Assembly (NCBI RefSeq): GCF_014204895.1
Contig: NZ_JACHMF010000001.1
Span: 7,688,001-7,752,000, forward strand
Length of the DNA: 64,000 nucleotides
Direction: 5' to 3'
Origin: Paractinoplanes abujensis
GTDB lineage: Bacteria; Actinomycetota; Actinomycetes; Mycobacteriales; Micromonosporaceae
Shown here: piece after piece, positions 48,855 through 56,852 of the stretch
Numbering within the stretch: position 1 is the stretch's first letter
Layout of the letters: the number at the start of each line of letters is the position of its first letter
Translations under genes and position numbers: made by a program
The notes under the pieces: generated by a model
The model's input: the letters and a program-made list of their open reading frames with translations, nothing else
Database searches by the model: none
Told to the model about the DNA's origin: nothing

Positions 48855-50540
48855 ATGGCGACCCCAGCTAAGCCGACCGCCCGCCCTCGTAAGGCGCGCG
48901 GCGAGGGTCAGTGGGCGCTCGGACACCGCGAGCCGCTCAACCCCAACGAGCGGATCAAGAAGGACGACAACCCGCTCAACGTCCGCGCCCGCATCGAGAA
49001 CATCTACGCGCACAGCGGCTTCGCCTCGATCGACCCGCAGGACCTGCGCGGCCGTTTCCGCTGGTGGGGTCTTTACACCCAGCGCAAGGCGGGCATCGAC
49101 GGCGGGCGTACGGCGGTGCTCGAGCCGCACGAGCTCGAGGACGAGTTCTTCATGCTGCGGGTGCGCATCGACGGCGGCGCGCTGTCGGTGGCCCAGCTCC
49201 GCACGATCGCCGAGATCTCCCGCGAGTTCGGCCGGGACAGCGCCGACATCACCGACCGGCAGAACATCCAGCTGCACTGGATCCGGGTCGAGGACATGCC
49301 CGAGATCTGGCGCCGGCTCGAGGCCGTCGGGCTGCAGACCACCGAGGCCTGCGGCGACTGCCCCCGCGTGGTGCTGGGCTCGCCCGTCGCCGGCATCTCG
49401 ACCGACGAGGTGCTCGACGGCACCCCCGCGATCGACGAGATCCTCAAGCGCTACATCGGCGACCCGCAGTACTCCAACCTGCCGCGCAAGTTCAAGTCGC
49501 AGATCTCCTGGCTGGCCGACGGGCCGTACGAGACCAACGACATCTCCTTCGTCGGCGTGGTCCACCCGCAGCACGGCCCCGGCTTCGACCTCTGGGTCGG
49601 CGGCGGCCTCTCCACCAACCCGCGACTGGCCGAGCGGCTCGGCGTCTGGGTGCCGCGCGACGAGATCCCGGACGTCTGGGAAGGCGTCATCGGCATCTTC
49701 CGCGACTACGGCTACCGCCGCCTGCGCAACCGCGCCCGCCTGAAGTTCCTGCTGGCCGACTGGGGCGTGGCCAAGTTCCGCGAGATCCTCGAGAAGGAGT
49801 ACCTGGGCCGCGCGCTGATCGACGGCCCCGCGCCCGACCTGCCGGCCAAGCCGATCGACCACATCGGCGTGCACAAGCAGGTCGACGGGCGCAACTACGT
49901 CGGCGCCGCGCCGGTCGTGGGCCGGTCCTCCGGCACTCAGCTGGGCCGGCTGGCCGACCTGGTCGAGCAGCACGGCTCCGACCGTGTACGGCTCACGGCG
50001 TACCAGAAGCTCCTGGTCCTCGACGTGACCGACGAGATGGTGGAGCCGCTGATCGCCGGCATGCGGCAGATCGGTCTGGAGGCGCGGCCCTCGGCGTGGC
50101 GGCGCGGCACCATGGCCTGCACGGGCATCGAGTACTGCAAGCTCGCGATCGTCGAGACCAAGGCCCGCGGCGAGGAACTGGTGGCCCGGCTCGAGGAAAG
50201 GCTCAAGGACTTCGACGCCGACATCTCGATCCACATCAACGGCTGCCCCAACGCCTGCGCGCGCACCCAGGTCGCCGACATCGGGCTCAAGGGCCAGCTG
50301 GTCATGAACTCCCACGGCGAGCAGGTCGAGGGCTTCCAGGTGCACCTGGGCGGCGGGCTGGGCATGGCGCAGGGGCAGACGTCCGGTTTCGGGCGCAAGC
50401 TCCGCGGGCTCAAGGCAACTGCCGAAGAGCTTCCCGCGTACGTGGAACGGCTCGCTCGCAACTATCTGGACGGGCGCACCGCGCGCGACGAGTCGTTCGC
50501 CACCTGGGTCATGCGCGCCGACGAGGAGCTCCTCAAATGA
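48855..50540 (+). CDS. Ferredoxin-dependent sulfite reductase (nitrite/sulfite reductase)
   Basis: 561 residues. The siroheme/[4Fe-4S] cysteines are Cys422, Cys428 (ACTGIEYC) and Cys464, Cys468 (NGCPNAC). The two repeats of the nitrite/sulfite reductase fold are apparent. It reduces sulfite to sulfide with six electrons from ferredoxin. GGAGGACC precedes the ATG. It begins a four-gene operon with the zinc-ribbon gene, cysH and the sirohydrochlorin chelatase. The gene would be called sir or cysI by different conventions. The cysH neighbour favours sulfite over nitrite. Confidence 0.92.
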   Translation: MATPAKPTARPRKARGEGQWALGHREPLNPNERIKKDDNPLNVRARIENIYAHSGFASIDPQDLRGRFRWWGLYTQRKAGIDGGRTAVLEPHELEDEFFMLRVRIDGGALSVAQLRTIAEISREFGRDSADITDRQNIQLHWIRVEDMPEIWRRLEAVGLQTTEACGDCPRVVLGSPVAGISTDEVLDGTPAIDEILKRYIGDPQYSNLPRKFKSQISWLADGPYETNDISFVGVVHPQHGPGFDLWVGGGLSTNPRLAERLGVWVPRDEIPDVWEGVIGIFRDYGYRRLRNRARLKFLLADWGVAKFREILEKEYLGRALIDGPAPDLPAKPIDHIGVHKQVDGRNYVGAAPVVGRSSGTQLGRLADLVEQHGSDRVRLTAYQKLLVLDVTDEMVEPLIAGMRQIGLEARPSAWRRGTMACTGIEYCKLAIVETKARGEELVARLEERLKDFDADISIHINGCPNACARTQVADIGLKGQLVMNSHGEQVEGFQVHLGGGLGMAQGQTSGFGRKLRGLKATAEELPAYVERLARNYLDGRTARDESFATWVMRADEELLK

Positions 50541-50695
50541 GCGACGCCCGGTCGACACCCATGTACTGCCCTTACTGCGGCGAAGAAGACCTGTTCCCCA
50601 ACGAGGCATCACACGGGGCGTGGGAGTGCCACTCCTGCACCCGGGTTTTCACGGTCAAGTTCAACGGGTTGCTGTCCAAGGGAGTGAACCGATGA
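50537..50695 (+). CDS. Small zinc-ribbon protein of the sulfur operon
   Basis: 52 residues with CPYCGEEDLFP and WECHSCTRVF, giving a four-Cys zinc ribbon. ATG 50537 overlaps the sulfite reductase stop, and its own stop overlaps the cysH start (ATGA both times), so it is tightly coupled to the operon. The same gene sits between sulfite and APS reductase in many actinobacteria; no function has been shown. A role as electron or sulfur carrier or assembly factor is only a guess. Confidence 0.85.
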   Translation: MSDARSTPMYCPYCGEEDLFPNEASHGAWECHSCTRVFTVKFNGLLSKGVNR

Positions 50696-51456
50696 CCATC
50701 GTGGCCGCTACATCTCTCAACCTGGTCAACCTGGGCGCGGCCCCGGTGGCCCAGGACCCGGACCGGCGCTCCCGCGACGAGCTCGAGGCGCTGGCGCGCG
50801 ACGCCGGCCGTGAGCTCGAAGGCGCGCCCGCCGAGGTGATCGCCAAGTGGGCGACCGACACCTTCGGCGCCCGGTTCTGCGTCACCAGCTCGATGGCCGA
50901 CGCCGTGGTGGCGCACGTCTTCTCCCGGGTCTCGCCGGGCGTCGACGTCGTCTTCCTCGACACCGGCCTGCACTTCCCCGAGACGCTCAAGGTGCGCGAC
51001 ATCGTGGCCGCGACCATGGACGTCAACGTGCGCTCGATCCGGCCGCGCCGCACGGTCGGCCAGCAGGACGGCGAGTACGGGCCGCGGCTGTTCGCCCGCA
51101 GCCCCGACGAGTGCTGCTTCCTGCGCAAGGTCGAGCCGCTCGAGCGCGCCCTGTCCGACTACGACGCCTGGGCCACCGGCCTGCGCCGCGACGAGTCGCC
51201 GACCCGGGCCAACACGCCGATGGTCGCGTTCGACGCCAAGAAGGGCAAGGTCAAGGTCAACCCGATCGCGGCCTGGACCGAGGCCGACGTCAACCGTTAC
51301 ATCAGCCGCTGGAACGTGCCGGTCAACGAGCTGTTCAAGAAGGGCTACGGCTCGATCGGCTGCTGGCCCTGCACCCGGCGCACCAAGGCCGGCGAGGACC
51401 CGCGCGCGGGCCGCTGGGCGATGTTCGAGAAGACCGAATGCGGACTGCACGTCTGA
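50692..51456 (+). CDS. cysH: Adenylylsulfate (APS) reductase
   Basis: 254 residues. The [4Fe-4S] cysteines CC (ECCFLRKVEPL) and CxxC (GCWPCTRR) are present, marking an APS-type rather than PAPS-type reductase. The catalytic Cys is in the C-terminal ECGLHV. SSMADAVVAHV is the PP-loop. It reduces APS to sulfite for the upstream sulfite reductase. ATG 50692 overlaps the zinc-ribbon stop. Confidence 0.93.
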   Translation: MTIVAATSLNLVNLGAAPVAQDPDRRSRDELEALARDAGRELEGAPAEVIAKWATDTFGARFCVTSSMADAVVAHVFSRVSPGVDVVFLDTGLHFPETLKVRDIVAATMDVNVRSIRPRRTVGQQDGEYGPRLFARSPDECCFLRKVEPLERALSDYDAWATGLRRDESPTRANTPMVAFDAKKGKVKVNPIAAWTEADVNRYISRWNVPVNELFKKGYGSIGCWPCTRRTKAGEDPRAGRWAMFEKTECGLHV

Positions 51457-52169
51457 CCGACCGGCTCGCGGTCGTCCTGGTCGCCCACGGCAGCCGGGAC
51501 CCGCGGGCCGCGGCCGCCACCGAGGCCCTGGCCCGGGCGGTGCGCCGGGCCCACCCGGCGTGGGAGGTGCACGCGTCGTTCCTCGACCACGCCGGGCCGC
51601 GCCCGCTCGACGTGCTGCGGTCGCTGCCCGGCCGCCGGGTCGTGCTGGTGCCGCTGCTGCTGACCGCGGCCTACCACGGGCGGGTCGACATCCCGGCCGT
51701 GGTCGCCGAGGCGGCCGCGCTACCCGTCGAGGTGACCCTGGCCGACGTGCTGGGCCCCTCGGCGCTGCTCGTCGACGGTGTCGCGCGGCGGCTCGGCCCC
51801 ACCGGGGCGGACGCGGTGGTGCTGGCCGCGGCGGGCACCCGCGACGCGGCCGCCCGCGAGACGATCATGTGGGCCGCGGCCGCCCTGAGCGCCCGGCTGA
51901 GCGTGCCGTGCGTCGCGGCGTATGCCTCGGCCGCCCCGCCGGGCCCCGGCGCCGCTGTGGAGCTTCTGCGGGCCGCCGGCGCCCGTCGCGTCGGGATGGC
52001 GGCGTACTTCCTGGCTCCGGGACGCCTGTACGACGTGGCTGTGCGGTCCTCGCTCGAGGCCGGTGCGGTGGCGGTCGCCGAGCCGCTGGGGGACGCGGCC
52101 GAGGTGGTGCGGCTGGTGGCCGCGCGCGTGCTGGCCGCCACCGGTCGCCTTCTGCCGGCCGCCGCCTGA
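51438..52169 (+). CDS. Sirohydrochlorin chelatase (CbiX/SirB type)
   Basis: 243 residues in two similar halves. VVLVAHGSRDPRAAAATEAL is the family start with the metal-binding His; the second half has ADAVVLAAAGTRDAAAR and GARRVGMAAYFLAPGRLYD. It inserts iron into sirohydrochlorin to make siroheme, the cofactor of the sulfite reductase. The ATG lies 19 bases inside cysH. Cobalt insertion for cobalamin is the alternative, but no cob genes are near. Confidence 0.87.
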   Translation: MRTARLTDRLAVVLVAHGSRDPRAAAATEALARAVRRAHPAWEVHASFLDHAGPRPLDVLRSLPGRRVVLVPLLLTAAYHGRVDIPAVVAEAAALPVEVTLADVLGPSALLVDGVARRLGPTGADAVVLAAAGTRDAAARETIMWAAAALSARLSVPCVAAYASAAPPGPGAAVELLRAAGARRVGMAAYFLAPGRLYDVAVRSSLEAGAVAVAEPLGDAAEVVRLVAARVLAATGRLLPAAA

Positions 52170-52550
52170 GACGGCCGGGTCGCTGTGGGGGCGTGCTCAT
52201 CGCGTGTGTCGCATGATCGCCGACTGTCCACAGTCTGTGATGAACGCACCGCAGGCCGTACGGGTCATCCACAGGGGATCCGGAGGGCGGTCGCCGTCGC
52301 TCAGCGTTACCGCGGGTTGTGCGCTCCGCCGACGTCCACGCCGGGTGAGGGGAATGTGGACCATTCGTGTCGGTGGCGCAATTTCGAGATCATTTCGCGG
52401 ATTCTCGACGAAACCCAACGTGATCGAAATAGCGCACTCGGCGAACCTCTCGGGTTCCTCTCAGGATTGCGCGCGCTGAGTAATCGATCGGAAACAGCAA
52501 GACGCCCCGGTGCCGATCGGCCCGGGGCGCAAATGCTGTGGGGGTTTGGT
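52170..52550. other. Gap with DnaA-box-like motifs
   Basis: 380 bases between the chelatase and whiB1, convergent. CTGTCCACA at 52224-52232 and TCATCCACA at 52265-52273 resemble the DnaA-like pair elsewhere, but with wider spacing. No gene or clear terminator was seen. Confidence 0.4.
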
Positions 52551-52805
52551 TCAGGCGGTGGGAGCGCCGACCCGGAGGCCGCCACGACGCTTGACCGCGC
52601 GCCGCTCGTCTTCGCTCATCCCGCCCCATACGCCGGCATCCTGACCGGACTCGAGGGCCCAAGTAAGGCAGTCCTCGGTCACGGGACACCGCCGGCACAC
52701 GGCCTTGGCCTGCTCGACCTGCAGGAGCGCGGGGCCGGACGTCCCGATCGGGAAGAACAGCTCCGGGTCCTCGTCGCGGCAGATCGCATCGTGACGCCAG
52801 TCCAT
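52551..52805 (-). CDS. whiB1: WhiB1-type regulator (WblE)
   Basis: 84 residues. Cys9, Cys37, Cys40 and Cys46 match exactly the cluster cysteines of Mycobacterium tuberculosis WhiB1, as do MDWRHDAICRDEDPELFFP, GVWGGMSEDERRAVKRR. It carries a nitric-oxide-sensitive [4Fe-4S] cluster and binds the primary sigma factor. The ATG has AAGGAG ten bases upstream. Essential in mycobacteria. An upstream region of about 460 bases is gene-free, as expected for a heavily controlled gene. Confidence 0.95.
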   Translation of the reverse strand: MDWRHDAICRDEDPELFFPIGTSGPALLQVEQAKAVCRRCPVTEDCLTWALESGQDAGVWGGMSEDERRAVKRRGGLRVGAPTA

Positions 52806-53265
52806 GGCGGCAACACTCCTTGTTTCGGATGGGGTAATGAATTGCGTTACTGGTTTACCTATGCGTGCGCGGGCGGCCTGCGGGGTGTGTGACCCTCGGC
52901 TCGCCGTGCGTAGCAAGCTTTTGTGTTATCAGGTGCTGTTCGGCGCTTCTTGATTAGGAACGCGCGCAAGCGGCAACCGGTTACTTCTTATCGCTTGTGA
53001 ATGCTTTCACGAACTCGTGCGATGTCAAGGGTAGCGCCGGAAGTTTCTCCGGGCGGGTGAGCTGGCTCACGCCCTCTTTGTCCGGTTCTGACGCTTGCGC
53101 CGGAGCCGGTTGACCTACGCCTCCATCAATGTAGTACGGTCTGCGCCCTGCTGCCGACCTTTTGACCGTGTTTCTGTAACGGATTGTGAGGCCGGACCCG
53201 TCCGTGACCTGCTGGTCACCCTGGGTTGGCCACCATTCCTTCGGCTCTTATCGCCTACCCAGCGG
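52806..53265. promoter_or_regulatory. Long upstream region of whiB1
   Basis: 460 bases without a gene, relatively AT-rich (for example GAATTGCGTTACTGGTTTACC near 52840 and TTCTTATCGCTTGTGAATGC near 52990). It should contain the whiB1 promoter and its control sites. No specific factor site is asserted. Confidence 0.4.
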
Positions 53266-54216
53266 TCAGCAGATCACACGTAGCGCTTCGGGAACGGACA
53301 CGAAGTGCACCTTCTGACGCTCGCCCAGATAGTCGCCGTCCAGCTGGAACGCCTGCGGCCGGCTCGCGATCACGGTGAACTCGTCCTGGTCGTGCAGGTG
53401 CACCACCTGCTTGCCGTGCGGCTCCGCCCGGCGCAGGGCGAGCTGGGCCATCGTCCGGCTCGTGCTGCCGACGGCGAGGCCGCGCAACGCCATGACGTCG
53501 AGCCCGCGGTCGAACGAGGCGCCGGGGCTCGGATTGATCGGGCGGTCACCCAGATAGGTCCAGGGGGCGGTGTTCTGAATGATCACGGTGCCGAGGTCGG
53601 CCTCGGGCGGCTCGCCGGGGCGCTCGATGGTCAGCGGCGGGGACTTGCGGTCCTCCCGGGTGAGCATCTGGCCGACCACCGAGCGGAAGTAGAGGGCGGG
53701 CGTCGAGGTGCGGCCGCGCAAGCGGGCCTGCTCGACCCGGCGCACGACCGCGGCGTCCAGGCCCATGCCTGCGGCGAACGTGAAATAGCGGTCGTCGGCC
53801 CGGCCCAGCCCGATCACCCGGTGCCGCCCGTCGCGCAGGCCGTCGAGAATCACGCTGACCCCCTCGACCCAATCGCGGGGCAGGCCGAGCGCACGGGCGA
53901 AGACGTTGGTCGATCCGCCGGGGACGACCGCGAGCGCCGGCAGCACGTGGGCCCGGGGGCCGGTCAGGCCGCTGAGCACGGCCTCGGCGGTCATCAACCC
54001 GTTGACGGCCTCGTTGACCGTGCCGTCGCCGCCCAGCGTGACGACCACGTCGACCCCGCTCTCGGCGGCGGCCCGGGCCAGCGTCGCCGCGTGCCCACGG
54101 CGGGTCGTGTATTCCACCGACAGCTCCACCGCGCTGCGCAATGCCCTGACCAGCACGTCCCGGCTGCGCTCGCTGGTGGTCGTGGCCTTGGGGTTGACCA
54201 GCAGTAACGCTCGCAT
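53266..54216 (-). CDS. Diacylglycerol/lipid kinase family protein
   Basis: 316 residues. LLLVNPKATTTSERSRD, VVVTLGGDGTVNEAVNGL (GGDGT nucleotide loop) and LAVVPGGSTNVFARALGLP form the catalytic domain; the C-terminal half closes with the beta sandwich (ERPGEPPEADLGTVIIQNTAP, FQLDGDYLGE). The family phosphorylates diacylglycerol or sphingosine-like lipids. ATG 54216 directly opens the family start; in-frame residues upstream do not look coding. It is divergent from a membrane protein gene. Confidence 0.9.
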   Translation of the reverse strand: MRALLLVNPKATTTSERSRDVLVRALRSAVELSVEYTTRRGHAATLARAAAESGVDVVVTLGGDGTVNEAVNGLMTAEAVLSGLTGPRAHVLPALAVVPGGSTNVFARALGLPRDWVEGVSVILDGLRDGRHRVIGLGRADDRYFTFAAGMGLDAAVVRRVEQARLRGRTSTPALYFRSVVGQMLTREDRKSPPLTIERPGEPPEADLGTVIIQNTAPWTYLGDRPINPSPGASFDRGLDVMALRGLAVGSTSRTMAQLALRRAEPHGKQVVHLHDQDEFTVIASRPQAFQLDGDYLGERQKVHFVSVPEALRVIC

Positions 54217-54268
54217 GCGCGGCACTGTACCCAAGAGCGCGCAAAAACTCTGTCGGTATGGTGCTGGT

Positions 54269-54664
54269 GTGACCGGTGAGAAGTCAGTCGTTGACAACCC
54301 TCCCAGCCTGTTGTGGGCGGTGCGGCTGCTCTATCTGGAGTGCGCCGCCCTGGCCGGGCTCACTATCTACTTGCTCGTCCTCGATCTGACGAGCGATGCG
54401 GTGCACGTCGGCATGGCCGTCGCGCTGACCGTTTTCGCCGCCCTCGGCGTGGCGGCGATCTTCTTCGTCGCGCGCGGGCTCGGCCGGCGCACTCGCGGCG
54501 CGCGCGGGCCATCGATCGTCATCCAGCTCTTCACGATCGCCGCCGGCGGCTTCCTGCTGCAGGTCGGCCCGGCCTGGCTGGGCGTGGTGCTGATGGCCCT
54601 CGGGGTGCTCATCGGCCTGCTGGTCGTGCTCCCGGCGAGCACGCGAGCGCTGGGCATCGATTAA
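54269..54664 (+). CDS. Small integral membrane protein
   Basis: 131 residues with four hydrophobic segments (LYLECAALAGLTIYLLVLDL, VGMAVALTVFAALGVAAIFFVA, IVIQLFTIAAGGFLLQVG, LGVVLMALGVLIGLLVVL). GTG 54269 starts it. Conserved in actinobacteria without known function. It lies 38 bases before the GntR gene. Confidence 0.75.
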   Translation: MTGEKSVVDNPPSLLWAVRLLYLECAALAGLTIYLLVLDLTSDAVHVGMAVALTVFAALGVAAIFFVARGLGRRTRGARGPSIVIQLFTIAAGGFLLQVGPAWLGVVLMALGVLIGLLVVLPASTRALGID

Positions 54665-54702
54665 TCGCCCTCATTCGGCGGGCCAGGGCCTACCCTGAGA
54701 AG

Positions 54703-55395
54703 GTGACCGGATCAACGGTGCGCCCACCCGCGTATCAGCTGCTGGCGGACGAGTTACGGGCCGACATCACCTCGGGCAGGCTGCAACCCGGCGAGCGCCT
54801 GCCGCCGGAGCCCGAGTTGTGTGTCAAGACGGGTGTCAGTCGCAGCACCGTCCGCGAGGCCCTCCGCCTGCTGGCCAGCCAGCATCTGATCGTCACGACC
54901 CGTGGGGTCACCGGCGGCAGCTTCGTGGCGCATCCCGACGCCGAGCAACTCGCCGAGAGTCTGACCACCGGGTTCACCCTGCTGACGAAGTCGGACGGGG
55001 TGGGTTTCGCCGACCTGCTCGAGCTACGCCGGGCGATCGAGGTGCCGGCCGTGGGGCTGGCCGCGTACCGCCGTGGCGACGAGAACCTGGCCGAGATCCG
55101 GGGCGCGTTCTTCGACCCCGCGGTCGACGAGTTCGAGACGATGATGGCCGCGCACGTCGCGTTCCACATGGCCGTGGCCAAGGCCACCCAAAATCCGCTG
55201 TTCGAGCTGGTGGCGCGGCCGCTCTACCACGCCGAGTTCGGCGAGGAGGTCACCGGCGACCTGCCCCCGGGCTACTGGCGGCAGATCGACGCGGATCATC
55301 GGCTGCTGCTCGACTGCCTCATCATGCGTGACGCGGAGTCGGCCACCCGGGCCGCGACGCAGCATCTCGACTACATCGCCGCGGTCGTGCGGTAA
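54703..55395 (+). CDS. GntR family regulator (FadR subfamily)
   Basis: 230 residues. A winged-helix N terminus (LADELRADITSGRLQPGERLPPEPELCVKTGVSRSTVREALRLLAS) is followed by an all-helical FCD-type ligand domain with metal-binding positions (LELRRAIEVPAV, MMAAHVAFHMAVAKATQNPL, DHRLLLDCLIMRDAESATRAATQHL). GTG 54703 lies seven bases after TACCCT (54691-54696), a good -10 element, which suggests a leaderless transcript. Ligand not known; such regulators usually sense small organic acids. Confidence 0.9.
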   Translation: MTGSTVRPPAYQLLADELRADITSGRLQPGERLPPEPELCVKTGVSRSTVREALRLLASQHLIVTTRGVTGGSFVAHPDAEQLAESLTTGFTLLTKSDGVGFADLLELRRAIEVPAVGLAAYRRGDENLAEIRGAFFDPAVDEFETMMAAHVAFHMAVAKATQNPLFELVARPLYHAEFGEEVTGDLPPGYWRQIDADHRLLLDCLIMRDAESATRAATQHLDYIAAVVR

Positions 55396-55399
55396 GGAA

Positions 55400-55810
55400 T
55401 TAAGCGCCCGTACGACGGGTGACCAGCCGGATCGTCGCGCGCTGACCGGTCGCCTCCGCGGCCGCCGACGTGGTCAGGGCGGTCAGCACCTTCCACGCGA
55501 AGGACGACTCGGCGGGCAGCTTGGCCCCCCGTACGGTCGTGACCGTCACCTCGACGGTGAGCGCGTCCTCGGTGACCGCGAACCGGCAGTCGAGCTCGGC
55601 GCCGCGAGTCGCGATGGCCAGCAGCATCGCGCACGCCTCGTCGACGGCGATGCGCAGATCCTCGATCTCGTCGAGCGCGAAATGCAGCCGGGCGGCCAGG
55701 CCGGCAGTCGCCGTGCGCAGCACGCCCAGGTAGCCGCCGTCGGCGGGCACGGTGAGCATGACGACGTCGTCACCGATCGCCGGGTCCGGGTGTGTATCCG
55801 TCAGCTGCAT
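55400..55810 (-). CDS. RsbW-type ATP-binding protein
   Basis: 136 residues of the GHKL fold with IAVDEACAMLLAIA as N-box and a weak G-box. It matches actinobacterial anti-sigma-F relatives (UsfX/RsbW) in which the N-box Asn is replaced by other residues. ATG 55810 or the GTG one codon upstream have AGGAG at eight or five bases. There is no sigma factor gene adjacent. The poor nucleotide motifs make kinase activity doubtful. The third RsbW-like gene in the window. Confidence 0.75.
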   Translation of the reverse strand: MQLTDTHPDPAIGDDVVMLTVPADGGYLGVLRTATAGLAARLHFALDEIEDLRIAVDEACAMLLAIATRGAELDCRFAVTEDALTVEVTVTTVRGAKLPAESSFAWKVLTALTTSAAAEATGQRATIRLVTRRTGA

Positions 55811-55859
55811 CACCGTTGCTCCTCCCACCGCTGGAGCCGACTCTAGTAGCAGAGCGCAG

Positions 55860-55893
55860 CCGGCCGGTACGCCCGGGTGGGCGCACCGGCCGG
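55860..55893 (-). terminator. Terminator after sodN
   Basis: 9-bp stem CCGGCCGGT (55860-55868) with ACCGGCCGG (55885-55893), loop 16 with an inner GCCC/GGGC pairing, just downstream of sodN. Confidence 0.6.
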
Positions 55894-55907
55894 AGCAGCG
55901 CGGAAAC

Positions 55908-56312
55908 TCAGGCCTGCTTGGTCTCCCAGAAGATCTTGGAGATCTCCTCGATCTTGCCGAGCAGCTGGTCGGCCACGGCCGGGTCGACCGAGCCCTTGGC
56001 GCCCGAGGCGCCGGCGAGCTTGGTGGCCTCGTTGAACAGCTGGTGCAGGTTCGGGTACTTCTCGAAGTGCGGGGGCTTGAAGTAGTCGGTCCACAGCACC
56101 CACAGGTGGTGCTTGACCAGCTCGGCCCGCTGCTCCTTGATGAGGATGGCCCGAGTGCGGAACTCGGGGTCGGTGTTCGCCTGGTACTTCTCGGCGATGG
56201 CCTTGACCGACTCGGCCTCGATCCGGGCCTGGGCCGGGTCGTAGACGCCACAGGGCAGGTCGCAATGGGCGCTGACCACGGTCCGAGGCGTGAGGAAACG
56301 CGGAAGTCGCAT
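55908..56312 (-). CDS. sodN: Nickel superoxide dismutase
   Basis: 134 residues. The 15-residue leader is removed to expose His16 of HCDLPCGVYDP, whose His, Cys and Cys, with the free amino end, bind nickel. LWVLWTDYFKPPHFEKYP matches the family. It removes superoxide. GGAGGAG precedes the ATG. The processing protease is encoded divergently. In Streptomyces the nickel-responsive repressor Nur controls this gene; the 86-base gap contains TTTGCGATGATCCAA and GGTTGAC motifs that may be its site, but this is speculative. Confidence 0.95.
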   Translation of the reverse strand: MRLPRFLTPRTVVSAHCDLPCGVYDPAQARIEAESVKAIAEKYQANTDPEFRTRAILIKEQRAELVKHHLWVLWTDYFKPPHFEKYPNLHQLFNEATKLAGASGAKGSVDPAVADQLLGKIEEISKIFWETKQA

Positions 56313-56398
56313 CAGGACTCCTCCATACGAGTTTGCGATGATCCAAGGTTGACACTACCCCTTACACCTTGCCCGTAACGCTGCGGAGGACTGATGCC

Positions 56399-56707
56399 GT
56401 GAGATGGCAACTACCACTGTTCGCGGTGTTGGTGCAGGGCCCGTCGATGGTGCCCGCGCTGCACTCCGGAGATGCCCTGCTGGTGCGCCGGGGTGGACGC
56501 GTACGGGCTGGTCAAGTGGTGGTTGCACGGTTCCGGACCCGGCCCGATCTGCTGGTCGTCAAGCGCGCCGTGCGGCCGCAGGACGGTGGCTGGTGGATCC
56601 AGGGCGACAACGAGTTGATCGCGGACGACAGCCGGGCGTACGGGGTGGCGGATGTCATCGGCCGGGTGTTAATTCGCTACTACCCGCGGGTCGGTCGGCT
56701 AAGTTAA
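56399..56707 (+). CDS. sodX: Nickel superoxide dismutase maturation protease
   Basis: 102 residues of the S24/S26 signal peptidase type. Ser16 in LVQGPSMVPAL and Lys55 in LLVVKRAVRP form the Ser-Lys dyad. GDNELIADDSRAYG is the conserved third block. It cleaves the SodN leader. It starts at GTG 56399, with GGAGGA eight bases upstream. The divergent arrangement with sodN is the common one. Confidence 0.92.
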   Translation: MRWQLPLFAVLVQGPSMVPALHSGDALLVRRGGRVRAGQVVVARFRTRPDLLVVKRAVRPQDGGWWIQGDNELIADDSRAYGVADVIGRVLIRYYPRVGRLS

Positions 56708-56852
56708 GGTCGCACAACCGCGGCGCACACTCGCGCTTCGCGGTTGCTTCTTACGGGTGATCCCCGCATCGCGTTCCGATCCGGCGCACAACTCGCCGCT
56801 GTGATCGACAGGCGCCCAGTCGACCTACGTCCCGATGCCGGTTGGAGTCACC

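Noticed and set aside
47015..48856. Long minus-strand frame opposite pdtaS
   Set aside because: Shadow of a well-supported kinase gene; no ribosome site and low-complexity product.
53095..53283. Open frame in the whiB1 upstream region
   Set aside because: Short, no ribosome site, overlaps the end of the lipid kinase gene, composition not gene-like.
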